Assembly: GCA_014799505.1 (NCBI GenBank)
Contig: JAAVHV010000002.1
Span: forward strand, 62,753 to 126,752
Source: Clostridiales bacterium
GTDB lineage: Bacteria > Bacillota > Clostridia > Oscillospirales > Oscillospiraceae
Direction: 5' to 3'
DNA length: 64,000 nucleotides
Made by a program: the position numbers and the translations under genes. Each line of letters starts with the position of its first letter. The first letter of the stretch is position 1. Below, one piece after another: positions 17,656-26,246 of the stretch. The notes beneath the pieces were generated by a model. That model did no database searches. It was not told where the DNA came from and saw nothing but the letters and a program-made list of their open reading frames with translations.

Positions 17656-19116
17656 TTACGCCGTCAGCGCCGCTTCCATGTAGGAAACGTCGTATTCCAG
17701 GATGAAGTCGATTTCCTGTGCGGGAACGGGCGGCGCGTTGTAGACGTGCAGCGTGATAATGCCGTCCAGCAGGGAGGTCAACGGGTTTTCTGCGGCCAGC
17801 ATTTCCGCCCGCGCCCCGTAGAGGTAGCCGCTGCCGCACAGCCCGCCCAGCCAGATATTGCAGGTCTGCAAGATGCTGTCCCGCAGCGCCGGGGTCATGG
17901 GCTTGTCCAGCTTGGACCAGAATGTACGGATCAAGGTGTTCCCGATGAAGTCGAACATACGGGACACGGGAATGAACTGATCCTTCACGTCCGTGTTACC
18001 GGGGTAACACGCCGTATAGTTGCCTTTCGCCACCCAGCCGGAATCCAGGAAATTGACCGCTGTGACGACGCCCCAGCTCCCTGCGATAAGATTCACCTGA
18101 TCCCACGTCAGGTTGACTTCCGTGCCGTCCGCCAGCACGCAGGCGTCCATTTTCAGGTTTTTGTTGGAGGGGGATTCGTAGGGAACGCCCCGGTTCCCAG
18201 CGTCCACCGTCGCCATCAGGCCGCAGAGCTGGGTAGACAGGTGGAAACGGTAGTTTCCGAGCTGCACCATGGGCCAGCACAAAATCTGGTCCACATCCAC
18301 AAAGCTGTTTTTGTTCTTGTAGCCGGAGAGCTGGGAGTATTCGGTCACGCCGTCCGCACTGCTGTCCGCGTCGATAACGGCCTTGCCCTTGAACAGTCCG
18401 TTGATCGCGCTGGCCTTGGTCGCCATCACGGCGGCAACCACGGTATTGTGGGACCATCCGGGGGCGCAGATCAGGTCGGGGACCACGCCAACCGCCGTCA
18501 GGCAGGCGTCCACCTGGGCCACGCCGTCCACCACGTCGGCCACTGTCGCGGTCGTGGGGTCGGCTTCGCTGTACGCCACGCTCACCGTCGCGGCGTCATA
18601 GGCGCTGCCGTCCTCCAGCAGCTCCACGATGCAAACGTATGTATCCGTGTCGTCCCGCTCGTAGAACACACTGTAGTCCTCATCCTGCACCAGTTCCACC
18701 TCTGCGGTCGCATCCGCCGCCCCGTCCGGCTTGACCTTGACCTTGATGGACCCGGCCACGGCTCCGATAGGCAGCGTGATCTTGTGATCCACCACAGCGT
18801 GGTCCGCCGCCTCTGCTTCGCGCTTCATGGCGTCCGGGTCCAGGATGTTGCAAAAAATGACCGGCTGCGCGCCGAAAAGCTGGAAGTGAGAGTACATGAA
18901 CTCGCACAGGGTATAGCGCTCCCAGTCAAAGGAAAAGCCCAGCTTCTCCACCGCCTCGTCCCAGCTCGTCGCCAGCACAGGCACATTGGATTTGGCAGGC
19001 TTCTCCGCCGACTGCACCGGCGCGGCCCCCACCACAAAGGGGATGCCCACCGATGCCACCTTCGGCGTCTGAACGGACGTGGCCTGCTCGTAGATGTGTA
19101 CGCCGAGATTTGCCAT
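17656..19116 (-). CDS. Contractile tail sheath protein, gpFI-like
   Basis: 486 residues. N-terminal 'HIYEQATSVQTPKVASVGIPFVVG', central 'DLICAPGWSHNTVVAAVM' and C-terminal 'RMFDFIGNTLIRTFWSKLDKPMTPALRD' are sheath hallmarks. It shows that the phage is a myovirus-type particle. The insertion domain between residues ~120 and ~200 is acidic. Confidence 0.95.
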   Translation of the reverse strand: MANLGVHIYEQATSVQTPKVASVGIPFVVGAAPVQSAEKPAKSNVPVLATSWDEAVEKLGFSFDWERYTLCEFMYSHFQLFGAQPVIFCNILDPDAMKREAEAADHAVVDHKITLPIGAVAGSIKVKVKPDGAADATAEVELVQDEDYSVFYERDDTDTYVCIVELLEDGSAYDAATVSVAYSEADPTTATVADVVDGVAQVDACLTAVGVVPDLICAPGWSHNTVVAAVMATKASAINGLFKGKAVIDADSSADGVTEYSQLSGYKNKNSFVDVDQILCWPMVQLGNYRFHLSTQLCGLMATVDAGNRGVPYESPSNKNLKMDACVLADGTEVNLTWDQVNLIAGSWGVVTAVNFLDSGWVAKGNYTACYPGNTDVKDQFIPVSRMFDFIGNTLIRTFWSKLDKPMTPALRDSILQTCNIWLGGLCGSGYLYGARAEMLAAENPLTSLLDGIITLHVYNAPPVPAQEIDFILEYDVSYMEAALTA

Positions 19117-19118
19117 CG

Positions 19119-19409
19119 TTACTTACCTTCCTTTCCCGCCAGCTTCTGGTAGTTGGCGTAGAGTACGTTGCCGGGGGTCTTGACCTTGATGCGGGCCTCC
19201 GGCAGCGCGTCGCCGGAAACGATGAGGGTCTTGACCAGCGGGTATGCCTCAATCGCCGCCGCCGCCTGTTTCAGCGCGTGCGCCCGCGTCCCCCGGTAGA
19301 CGGTCCCGGTCTGGATGTGCTTCTTGATGTTGGGGCCGATGTAAATATAAAAGCCGGACGCATTGCTGCGCTCCGGCTTTTCCCTTGATTCTGTTGTTTT
19401 CTTTGCCAT
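19119..19409 (-). CDS. Small phage protein preceding the sheath
   Basis: 96 residues, basic. 'GFYIYIGPNIKKHIQTGTVYRGTRAHALKQAAAAIEAYPLVKTLIVSGD' is a pattern I have seen in genes between tail completion and sheath genes of similar phages; its function is unknown. Start ATG 19409 (MAKKTTES); the track start three codons upstream is less likely. Confidence 0.65.
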   Translation of the reverse strand: MAKKTTESREKPERSNASGFYIYIGPNIKKHIQTGTVYRGTRAHALKQAAAAIEAYPLVKTLIVSGDALPEARIKVKTPGNVLYANYQKLAGKEGK

Positions 19410-19445
19410 ATCAAGCAATTCCTTTCTGTTGTCATTCAGGTTGTA

Positions 19446-20063
19446 TTATGGCCGCTCGATGCGACGAAGAACGGTCGCAGGGTCTGTTGGCGGTAACCCC
19501 TGCGCCACCCGCGCCCCATCCAGTCGTTTTATCGTCGGCAACTTCCACTGTGTCACCATTTCTCCCAGGTAGAACGGCGCGGTTCCCCGCTCCTCGGTCT
19601 CCGGGTAAACCATCTGGCTTATCCCTTCGTTGAGGTCCAGCTCGAACACCTTGTTCAGCATGGTTGGATACTGCAACAGGGCCATCCGCATTTCTTCCAT
19701 CAGGTTCAGCAGCAGCAATCCGCCCTCTTGCTCATCCTTGCAGTAAACGCAGAACACCGACCGTACGACGCAGGTACTCTGCATCTCCCGGCGTATCTGC
19801 ATCCCGGTTCCCTTGTTGACGTTCCCTATTCCGTCCTCTCCCGTCACCACCTGGTGGAGAATGAATGGGGCCTTTTTCTCAAACGACTGCATATCCGGCA
19901 GGCGTGCCAGAAACACGGAAGCGGCGCGCGGCGCGGGTTCTTTCTCGTCCTTGCTTTGGCGCTTCACAGGCAGCAGCATTTCTCCCGTCGCCTTCTCCGT
20001 GAACGCCTTCAGCGCGTACAGTAGCCCCACCTTTGTCTCGTTGTGTAGGTTTACCGCTTGCAT
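19446..20063 (-). CDS. Putative tail completion / terminator protein
   Basis: 205 residues, no confident family. The position between the minor tail gene and the sheath, and a fold-like pattern ('CVVRSVFCVYCKDEQEGGLLLLNLMEEMRMALLQYP...FELDLNEGISQMVYPE', a pattern reminiscent of tail terminators that report a reference and test value), suggest a tail terminator. The function is inferred from position. Confidence 0.5.
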   Translation of the reverse strand: MQAVNLHNETKVGLLYALKAFTEKATGEMLLPVKRQSKDEKEPAPRAASVFLARLPDMQSFEKKAPFILHQVVTGEDGIGNVNKGTGMQIRREMQSTCVVRSVFCVYCKDEQEGGLLLLNLMEEMRMALLQYPTMLNKVFELDLNEGISQMVYPETEERGTAPFYLGEMVTQWKLPTIKRLDGARVAQGLPPTDPATVLRRIERP

Positions 20064-20080
20064 TTCTCCTCCTTTCTCGC

Positions 20081-20140
20081 GTCATTGCCGACGTTGGCGT
20101 CAACGACCGCTCGGGCAGTGGGCCGCAGGCCCACTGCCTA
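20081..20140 (-). repeat. Hairpin repeat A2, abutting a stop codon
   Basis: Minus strand: TAG (stop of the minor tail gene) followed by hairpin GGCAGTGGGCC-tgc-GGCCCACTGCC (11 bp), then CGAGCGGTCGTTG pairing with CAATGAC. Shares 17 bp with A1 and the same hairpin order as host copy A3. Confidence 0.75.
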
Positions 20141-20827
20141 CCTCCAGCCGGTCAGGATTCGGTACACCGCTTTGTCCAGTTCCGTTCCAAACGTCCGATA
20201 GGATTCCTCCGTCAGCTTTTGGGCCACTTCCTGCTTGCCCACCATCTGCGCTACGGAGTTGCCCATTACTTCTGAAATCTCATCACTTTTCTCGCTGGTC
20301 ACTCCTCCGGTGCGCATAAAGATACCGATATGTCCGGACTTCATACGCGCCACAAAGGCGTCCGCGAACGGGAATGGTCTGGTATCTTTGAACTGGTGGC
20401 CGCTGGCCGGGACGCCCTGGTATTGCATCGTCCATGCGCCCTTTACCATGACCGGCTTTTTCCCTGCCGCGATGTCCTGCGTCGGGACCTTTGGGTAGGC
20501 TCCGCCGAAACGGTACAGCGGTATCTTTCGCCCGGAGAAAGTGACTGTTGCCTGCACACCGTTCTGGAAGCTGTAGCGGACCCGCACGTTTTTCTCTGCG
20601 CGGATTCCTTCATCCGTAATGTCGTACTTCTCTCGGATTGCTTGGTTGCTGTCCCGCCGCAGCCTGTCAACTGTCCGGCTCATGGCGGCTTTCGCGGCTT
20701 TGTCCACACCGCCTGGAATACCAGCCAGCAGGGTTTTAGCCCGCTCGATAGCTGCCTGCCCCGCCGCTTCATTGACCGTTACGGTGATGGACCCGGTAAT
20801 TCCGTTGGTTCTCGCTTCTGTGTTCAT
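20138..20827 (-). CDS. Minor tail protein, prophage gpZ-like
   Basis: 229 residues. 'AAKAAMSRTVDRLRRDSNQAIREKYDI' and 'MQYQGVPASGHQFKDTRPFPFADAFVARMKSGHIGIFMRTG' fit the minor tail protein Z family. ATG 20827 overlaps the preceding stop (ATGA). The track start at 21259 runs through the upstream gene in another frame and is rejected. Confidence 0.75.
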   Translation of the reverse strand: MNTEARTNGITGSITVTVNEAAGQAAIERAKTLLAGIPGGVDKAAKAAMSRTVDRLRRDSNQAIREKYDITDEGIRAEKNVRVRYSFQNGVQATVTFSGRKIPLYRFGGAYPKVPTQDIAAGKKPVMVKGAWTMQYQGVPASGHQFKDTRPFPFADAFVARMKSGHIGIFMRTGGVTSEKSDEISEVMGNSVAQMVGKQEVAQKLTEESYRTFGTELDKAVYRILTGWR

Positions 20828-21300
20828 TCGTCCACTTCCTCCAGCTTCACCCGGTACATTCCCATTTCCGTTGTCGATTCCACCACGCGGAACTTGTGGA
20901 AGAACGTGCCACCCTCTTCCTCGTTCATGGAGAGCTGCGACCCTTGTTCCGGTTTGTTTCCGGCCAAGTCCTTTTCCGCGCAGTAAATCGTGATGGATCT
21001 CTTGTACAGCCCTTGTCCAAAATCGTGCTGCATCTGAACCACGGACGACCGTTTGCCCTCCTTCGGCCCGACTTCGATCACGGGGATGTCCTTGTATGTC
21101 ACACCGTCGTAAATGACCGTCCGCACTTCCGCGTGTTCGTCCGTGTTCAAAAAGGCGGCGCTGATGTCCGCCTCCGCGCAGTCCTTGAACGTGGGCCGAC
21201 AGGCCGCCGCAGGTGGCCAAAGCGCTAAACCGTCCGCAGGACGGCCCACGGGGGGCCACTCTTCGTCCCCGCCCATGCCATAGTCAAACAGGACGCTCAT
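20824..21300 (-). CDS. Head-tail joining protein (gpFII/Gifsy-2-like) with in-frame repeat insertion
   Basis: 158 residues. From residue 37 it reads 'TFKDCAEADISAAFLNTDEHAEVRTVIYDGV', the normal N-terminus of the lambda FII/Gifsy-2 joining family. Before it lie 14 ordinary residues and then about 22 residues ('WPPVGRPADGLALWPPAAACRP') encoded by repeat B1. The frame is preserved. The insert is proline/alanine-rich and likely an unstructured N-terminal loop. Without the insert, the length would be normal (~136). Confidence 0.75.
   Translation of the reverse strand: MSVLFDYGMGGDEEWPPVGRPADGLALWPPAAACRPTFKDCAEADISAAFLNTDEHAEVRTVIYDGVTYKDIPVIEVGPKEGKRSSVVQMQHDFGQGLYKRSITIYCAEKDLAGNKPEQGSQLSMNEEEGGTFFHKFRVVESTTEMGMYRVKLEEVDE
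21201..21252. repeat. Repeat B1 inside a coding sequence
   Basis: 52 nt on the plus strand (antisense to the gene): hairpin GGCCGCC-gca-GGTGGCC, linker AAAGCGCTAAA, hairpin CCGTCC-gca-GGACGG, then CCCACGGG. It aligns over its whole length without gaps to B2 (32551-32602), 38 of 52 positions identical, with paired changes in the second stem. Confidence 0.8.
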
Positions 21301-21302
21301 TC

Positions 21303-21848
21303 CTAAAGCTCCGCCTTGACGGCCTTATACAGCTCGGCTTCCGTCGTCCCATGCTTTTCCAGGCGGCGGCGCATGGCCGGGAATCCCCCGGTAGACACAA
21401 TCAGACCCAGCGCGCCCGGATGCTCCTGTATGAACTTCCGCAAGGCGTCAGGGATTCCGCCCTGATAGGTGGTGTACTGGCGGGCAACGCCCTTGACGCT
21501 CGGCCCGCAGTACACACACGGGTTAGGGAGATTGGCGAACATATCCGGCTCCGGCTCTATCGTGATTTCGCCGCTCTCGCTCATTTCCATCTTGACGCCG
21601 GACGCCGCCGCTTCAATTGCTGCGGCGTCCTCCGCGCTGGTCTTTGCGTTGGTGTGTCCTGTCTCCTGACTGGCCTCTTGGGCCTGTCCCGCCGCCTCCG
21701 GCTCCTGGGTGACCTCCTGGGCCTCTTCCGCCGTCTCCGGCTCCTGGGTGGCCTCCTGGGTCTGCTCCACCTTCTCCGCCTCTTTGGCGGCGTCCTTGGT
21801 GTTTTCCCCGGCGTTCTTCGCCTGGTTCGCTTTCTTTGTTCTCGGCAT
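21303..21848 (-). CDS. Phage head-region protein with acidic repeat N-terminus
   Basis: 181 residues. The first ~100 are low-complexity Glu/Ala/Gln repeats ('EAAGQAQEASQE' type, with repeats of 'QEVTQEPE'). The C-terminal ~80 residues are compact ('NPCVYCGPSVKGVARQYTTYQGGIPDALRKF', 'STGGFPAMRRRLEK'). The position between capsid and joining genes corresponds to lambda FI, a packaging helper, but homology is not evident. Start ATG 21848 with GGAGGGACAGG upstream. Confidence 0.65.
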   Translation of the reverse strand: MPRTKKANQAKNAGENTKDAAKEAEKVEQTQEATQEPETAEEAQEVTQEPEAAGQAQEASQETGHTNAKTSAEDAAAIEAAASGVKMEMSESGEITIEPEPDMFANLPNPCVYCGPSVKGVARQYTTYQGGIPDALRKFIQEHPGALGLIVSTGGFPAMRRRLEKHGTTEAELYKAVKAEL

Positions 21849-21862
21849 TTCCTGTCCCTCCA

Positions 21863-22915
21863 TCAGCACACGGTAGCAACCAGCCAGCTATCCACCTTGT
21901 CGGGGATAGGCAAAGGACGGGCGCACGCCTCCAGCACCTTCCGCTCCGGCTTGTGGCCGATGTAGGCATGGAGCAGCCGCGCAGTCTCGGCGGTGATAAG
22001 CTGCTTCGACGCCTCGTCATAGTAAGAGCAAAGCCCGTAGGCCCGCATGAAATCCACGTCCGGGGAAATCATCACGATCATGTTGTCGGGAATCAGCTTG
22101 CGGAGGGTCGGATGTTCCGGGTCCGTAATCCTGTCCATATAGACTTCCTTGTAGGAGTAGATTTCCAGCCCGGAATCCGTCAGATAGCCGTGGTAGCGGA
22201 CGCCGTTCGGCAGGTCCCGCGCATTGAACTCGCCCGCCTGGTAGCGCCGGTTGTCCAGCTTCTCCAGGATGCCCTTGTTGCTTTTGAGCAGTTTAAGCGC
22301 CGTCCGCCCGCAGATAATCCGGTCCACATTGGCGAATCCGTTTGTGTAGACCTTATCCACCCAATCTTCCAGGTTCCCCGATACATCCGCCCCGCTCTGG
22401 CCCCAGCGCTCATTTCCCGTCAAGACAACCTTGTTTGTAAAGCCAAAGTCGATTTCAGCATCGACGCCCTTGCCGACAACGTGGATTGCCCCGGTTGTCA
22501 ACGCCTGCGCGCACATCCATTCCTCGCGGCGGCTGATCGAATCGTCAAGCCGCTGGTACTCCCGTACAAGCTGCTCCGCTGCGCGCTGCTGCGGCGTCCG
22601 CTCGCTGTAGATGATCTCACCCGGCGCGCGGTTCATATAGCTCTCCGCCGTGGTCACGGTGTCCGGGTTGACCATGGGCGGCGTATAGCTCTTGGTTTCG
22701 TAGCCCTCTTCCCCCAGCGTCTCCGCGCCGATCTTCGGGTGCACGAAAGCCGCCATCTCGCGGTCGCCCTTCACGAGATCAATATCAACCTGCTCCGTCG
22801 GGAACGTCTTGATATTCGTGAAGAACGTGTCCCGCAGGAAGGTATGTACCGGGGGCGCAGACCGCACCACTCCGGCAAGGTATCGGGGCTGGTAAATGTC
22901 AATTTCATTCGGCAT
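21863..22915 (-). CDS. Major capsid protein, lambda gpE family
   Basis: 350 residues. 'TFLRDTFFTNIKTFPTEQVDIDLVKGDREMAAFV' and 'ISRREEWMCAQALTTG' are Phage_cap_E hallmarks. HK97-fold shell subunit. Pairs with the decoration protein encoded just upstream, as in lambda D-E. Confidence 0.95.
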   Translation of the reverse strand: MPNEIDIYQPRYLAGVVRSAPPVHTFLRDTFFTNIKTFPTEQVDIDLVKGDREMAAFVHPKIGAETLGEEGYETKSYTPPMVNPDTVTTAESYMNRAPGEIIYSERTPQQRAAEQLVREYQRLDDSISRREEWMCAQALTTGAIHVVGKGVDAEIDFGFTNKVVLTGNERWGQSGADVSGNLEDWVDKVYTNGFANVDRIICGRTALKLLKSNKGILEKLDNRRYQAGEFNARDLPNGVRYHGYLTDSGLEIYSYKEVYMDRITDPEHPTLRKLIPDNMIVMISPDVDFMRAYGLCSYYDEASKQLITAETARLLHAYIGHKPERKVLEACARPLPIPDKVDSWLVATVC

Positions 22916-22929
22916 GATTTTTTCCTCCC

Positions 22930-23259
22930 TTATTTCAAGAAAATTCCGATGTTCCGCAGGGGGACTTCCACATCAGCGGCGGTCGCGCCCTCCGGCAGCG
23001 CCAGGCTGTCCGCGAAATATTCTCCGCTCAAGTACACCGGCCCTTCCTCGCCCGCGTTGATGCTGTCCGGCGTAACGCCATACAGGCCCGTCGCCGCAGC
23101 GGTGACAAGCTCCAGCTTGCCGTCGCTGTTCAGCACCACAGGCGCATGAGCGGGGATGTCCACCGCCGCCACCTTCACGGCCTTTGCAACATGGCCGACG
23201 CCCGCTTCAAAGTGCGTAGGGTCGTAGCGGTATGCCTTTACCGAAAGGTCCATTCCCAT
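22930..23259 (-). CDS. Head decoration protein, gpD-like
   Basis: 109 residues. 'HVAKAVKVAAVDIPAHAPVVLNSDGKLELVTAAATGLYGVTPDS' is the HDPD beta-tulip pattern. Stabilises the expanded capsid. Located between protease and capsid genes as in lambda. Confidence 0.85.
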   Translation of the reverse strand: MGMDLSVKAYRYDPTHFEAGVGHVAKAVKVAAVDIPAHAPVVLNSDGKLELVTAAATGLYGVTPDSINAGEEGPVYLSGEYFADSLALPEGATAADVEVPLRNIGIFLK

Positions 23260-23273
23260 TTCCTTTTCCTCCC

Positions 23274-24398
23274 TTACTGATTCTTACATACTGCCTGGAT
23301 TGCGGCCATGAACTCGTCGCCGCTGCCCTGCCCGCTGGCCGCTGCATTGCCAACCGCGTTGACGCCGCTGGCCTGCACGTCCTGCTGTACCTGCGCCAGA
23401 TAGGTTGCGCCCTGGGTCTTGGCGTTCTTCACCATATCCTTTGCGAAATCCTCCGCGCTCACGGGCTTTGTGAACTTGGCTTCCGCCGCCAGTGCCTCGC
23501 TGCCGGGCAGAGCCATTTCCTCGATATTCTGGATGCGCGCCCGCTCGGCGTTGGTCGCGGCCTCCGCCGCTGCCTTTGCCGCAGCTTGCTCGATTTGGTC
23601 AACCAATGCGGGATAGGCTTTCCGCAGGTCGTCCACGGTCTTGATGCTGTCTTTCGGGTCCATGTCCTGTACCTCCTGTTGTTCTCCCGGCTGTCCCGCC
23701 GGTTTTTTATTTGCAGACTGTCCGGCGGCGTTCCCCGCCAGGCTGTCTTGCACGAATTTAGGTACCTCCGCAAATGGGAGGTTCGTGTTGATGCTGTTGA
23801 CAAAGAGGATGCCGTTGCGGTTCTCCACAACTGCGTCCTCTTCGTTATTGGTCAGCTCGTCAACAAAGCCGTTTTCCAGGGCTTGCGCCCCTGTCCACCA
23901 CGACGTAGCGTCCATCCACCCGGCCACCTCGTCCTTCTTCCGGCCCGTTTTCTTTGCGTATAGGGTGACGATGTTTTCCCGGATAGTGTTAAGAGCTTCG
24001 ATATACTGTTGCAGCGTTACTGCGTCCGCATATCCAAACAGCCCCATCTTGACCGGGTGAATCATGTAGGTACTGTCGCTGGCTGCGATGACTTTGTTGC
24101 AGTGACAGGGGATGATCGTCGCCGCCGAGGCGCACACGCCGCCAATGATGGCCGTCACGTATGCCGAATGCTGTTCCAGCAGATTCCCGATTTCCACTGC
24201 CGCGAACGGGTCCCCGCCGCCGCTGTTGATACGTACAGTGATTTCGCTGACGTTCCCTAAGGCGTTCAGCTCTTCGGCAAACTCCTTTGGCGTCACTTCA
24301 TCCCCATACCAGCTTTTTTCCCCCGCAATATCACCGTACAAAAGCAGCTCCGCGCTTCCCCCGGCCATGTTGCGGAATTGCCAGAATTTCTTAGGCAT
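23274..24398 (-). CDS. ClpP-like head maturation protease with scaffold-like tail
   Basis: 374 residues. The N-terminal ~190 residues are ClpP-type: 'RINSGGGDPFAA', nucleophile region 'GGVCASAATII', His in 'YMIHPV', Asp/Glu-rich 'WTGAQALENGFVDELT'. The C-terminal ~150 residues are Ala/Lys/Glu-rich and coiled, likely the scaffold removed during maturation (as with lambda C/Nu3). ATG 24398 has GGAGGAG upstream. Overlaps the portal end by 8 nt. Confidence 0.85.
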   Translation of the reverse strand: MPKKFWQFRNMAGGSAELLLYGDIAGEKSWYGDEVTPKEFAEELNALGNVSEITVRINSGGGDPFAAVEIGNLLEQHSAYVTAIIGGVCASAATIIPCHCNKVIAASDSTYMIHPVKMGLFGYADAVTLQQYIEALNTIRENIVTLYAKKTGRKKDEVAGWMDATSWWTGAQALENGFVDELTNNEEDAVVENRNGILFVNSINTNLPFAEVPKFVQDSLAGNAAGQSANKKPAGQPGEQQEVQDMDPKDSIKTVDDLRKAYPALVDQIEQAAAKAAAEAATNAERARIQNIEEMALPGSEALAAEAKFTKPVSAEDFAKDMVKNAKTQGATYLAQVQQDVQASGVNAVGNAAASGQGSGDEFMAAIQAVCKNQ

Positions 24399-25998
24399 TG
24401 TCTCCTCCTCCTTCGCCTTGTTCCGCCCCGCTTGGCGGGTTTGCAATCTTGTCCACTTCACGTTTCCGCGCGGCCTCTATGGCCCGCTTGCGAATGTTCC
24501 GGTTGTAGTCCCCGCCAGTGAGCTGGGCCGTCTCTTCCTCCGCCGTGGAGAAACCGGCGTCCACACGCTTTATAGCGGCCTCTACTTCCTGGGACGGATT
24601 CAGCGCCGTCCGGCTCGGCCCGTTCCACTTGCAATCCGTGTACGCCTTACGGATGGCCGGGTCGCTGAAAAATCCCGGTGCATGGATGCGTCCCCGTGCC
24701 ACCGCTTCGGCAAGCCACGCTTCATAGACCGGCTTGCAAAAGTCGGCGGAAAACCAATCGCGCATCATTCCGCAGGTCCGCCAAAACTCGTTGAGGGAAC
24801 CCCGCGAGCTGCTGAAATTCTGCGTAAACTGCTTTTCCACTACCTCCGGCGGGATTTCCAGCGCCGCGCTGATTTCCTTGACCATGGCGTTGAAGAAGGC
24901 GTCATAGCCGCTATTCGGGTGTTCCGGCTTCGCAAACTCTACCGTCTCACCCGGATTCAGCGCCACGATTGCGCCGTTGCCCAGCTCGATAGTTCCCTGG
25001 TCCTGTGCGTCAATGAGCTGTTCCGGCGGCAGCGCCTCGCCTATGGGTTTCCCGTTCTGCACGGTGGCAGACTGGATAAACACCGTGAACATGGCGGATA
25101 TGACCGCCGCCGTGATCTCCGCTTCGGTATACCGCCCCAACTGTTTCAGCGCCTCCAGGACCGGCGCCAGAATGGGGACGCCCCGTCTCTGGCCAGGACG
25201 CTCCCGGTTCATTACGTGGAGGACGTTCGGCCTGCCGCTGCTCCCGTAGGCTTCCACCCGCACCCAGTTCAGCGCGCCCGCCTGATTGGAGAGACTGGAC
25301 AGCGGATGCTGGTTGCATATCCAGTAGGCAATTACCACGCCGTCCGCGTCCGTCTCAACGCCCTGCACAATGCTGTGTACTTTGTAGCCCTTGACCTCGC
25401 ACGGCATCAGCCTGTCATAGCCGTCCGGGGAACACACCCGGTCCGCTTCAATGACGCGCACCCGCAGGCTGTACGGCTGTCCCGCCTGCTCCTTCATGGG
25501 TAGCAGCGCAAAGGCGTCCCCGCTCATCAGGTAGCTTAAAAAGGCGAGCTGCTGGAGACCGTAAAAATCATCACATCGATCTGCGTCACAGGTCTTTTCG
25601 TCCGCCCAAAGAGAAAATTCCCGAAGGATACCCGCTTGCAGTGCTTCCGCCTGCTCATCGGTCAGTTTCAAATACTCTGCGTCGATCTGCGGCGACGGCA
25701 TAAGTCCGCCCGCCACCACATTCGTCCGCAGCGTTTTGAGAGAAGCCGTCGCTATCGGCACTCCCATATAGGCATCGCGGGACCGTTGGCGCAGTACGTC
25801 AAGGTTGTCCTCAATGTCCTCTTTTGGGCTTCCGCCGTGGTACATCCACCCGCGCATACTCTTCTTGGTCAGGTTTGCGCCGTAGTTTCCGTAACCGCTG
25901 TTGACAAACTCCAGCGCCGTCCTTGCGGCAGCTCTCCTCACCGCCCGCTCAGGGGACACGGCCGCAATGCACCTATCCAGAAAATTTTGCTTTGCCAT
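24391..25998 (-). CDS. Portal protein, lambda gpB family
   Basis: 535 residues. 'GDAFALLPM', 'GVPILAPVLEALKQLGRYTEAEITAAVISAMFTVFIQS' and 'QFTQNFSSSRGSLNEFWR' are strongly conserved in lambda-type portals. Forms the dodecameric DNA channel. Confidence 0.95.
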   Translation of the reverse strand: MAKQNFLDRCIAAVSPERAVRRAAARTALEFVNSGYGNYGANLTKKSMRGWMYHGGSPKEDIEDNLDVLRQRSRDAYMGVPIATASLKTLRTNVVAGGLMPSPQIDAEYLKLTDEQAEALQAGILREFSLWADEKTCDADRCDDFYGLQQLAFLSYLMSGDAFALLPMKEQAGQPYSLRVRVIEADRVCSPDGYDRLMPCEVKGYKVHSIVQGVETDADGVVIAYWICNQHPLSSLSNQAGALNWVRVEAYGSSGRPNVLHVMNRERPGQRRGVPILAPVLEALKQLGRYTEAEITAAVISAMFTVFIQSATVQNGKPIGEALPPEQLIDAQDQGTIELGNGAIVALNPGETVEFAKPEHPNSGYDAFFNAMVKEISAALEIPPEVVEKQFTQNFSSSRGSLNEFWRTCGMMRDWFSADFCKPVYEAWLAEAVARGRIHAPGFFSDPAIRKAYTDCKWNGPSRTALNPSQEVEAAIKRVDAGFSTAEEETAQLTGGDYNRNIRKRAIEAARKREVDKIANPPSGAEQGEGGGDNA

Positions 25999-26009
25999 GC
26001 CTGCCCTCC

Positions 26010-26246
26010 CTACACGTCACGGATAACGGCGCGGAATACCCGGTTTCTCCCGCCGTTCTGTTCCTCCGCCGCCGCTGCGGCAAGTTTCCCCTCCCAAAAC
26101 TCGATTTGCCTCCGCACGTCGTACAGGTCTGCCCGCGTCAGGCTTCGGTCGTCGATCTGGTATCTCTGCCCGGTTGTGATAGCCGCCTCTGCATCAAGCC
26201 ACATTCCGAGCCTCTTCTTGCAAAACTCTATCGAGTAGATAGCCAT
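26010..26246 (-). CDS. Small head protein, DUF6148/gpW-like
   Basis: 78 residues. 'RLGMWLDAEAAITTGQRYQIDDRSLTRADLYDVRRQIEFWEGKL' is the DUF6148 pattern, which occupies the lambda gpW (head-tail joining) position between terminase and portal. A start ATG lies right after the terminase stop. Confidence 0.8.
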   Translation of the reverse strand: MAIYSIEFCKKRLGMWLDAEAAITTGQRYQIDDRSLTRADLYDVRRQIEFWEGKLAAAAAEEQNGGRNRVFRAVIRDV

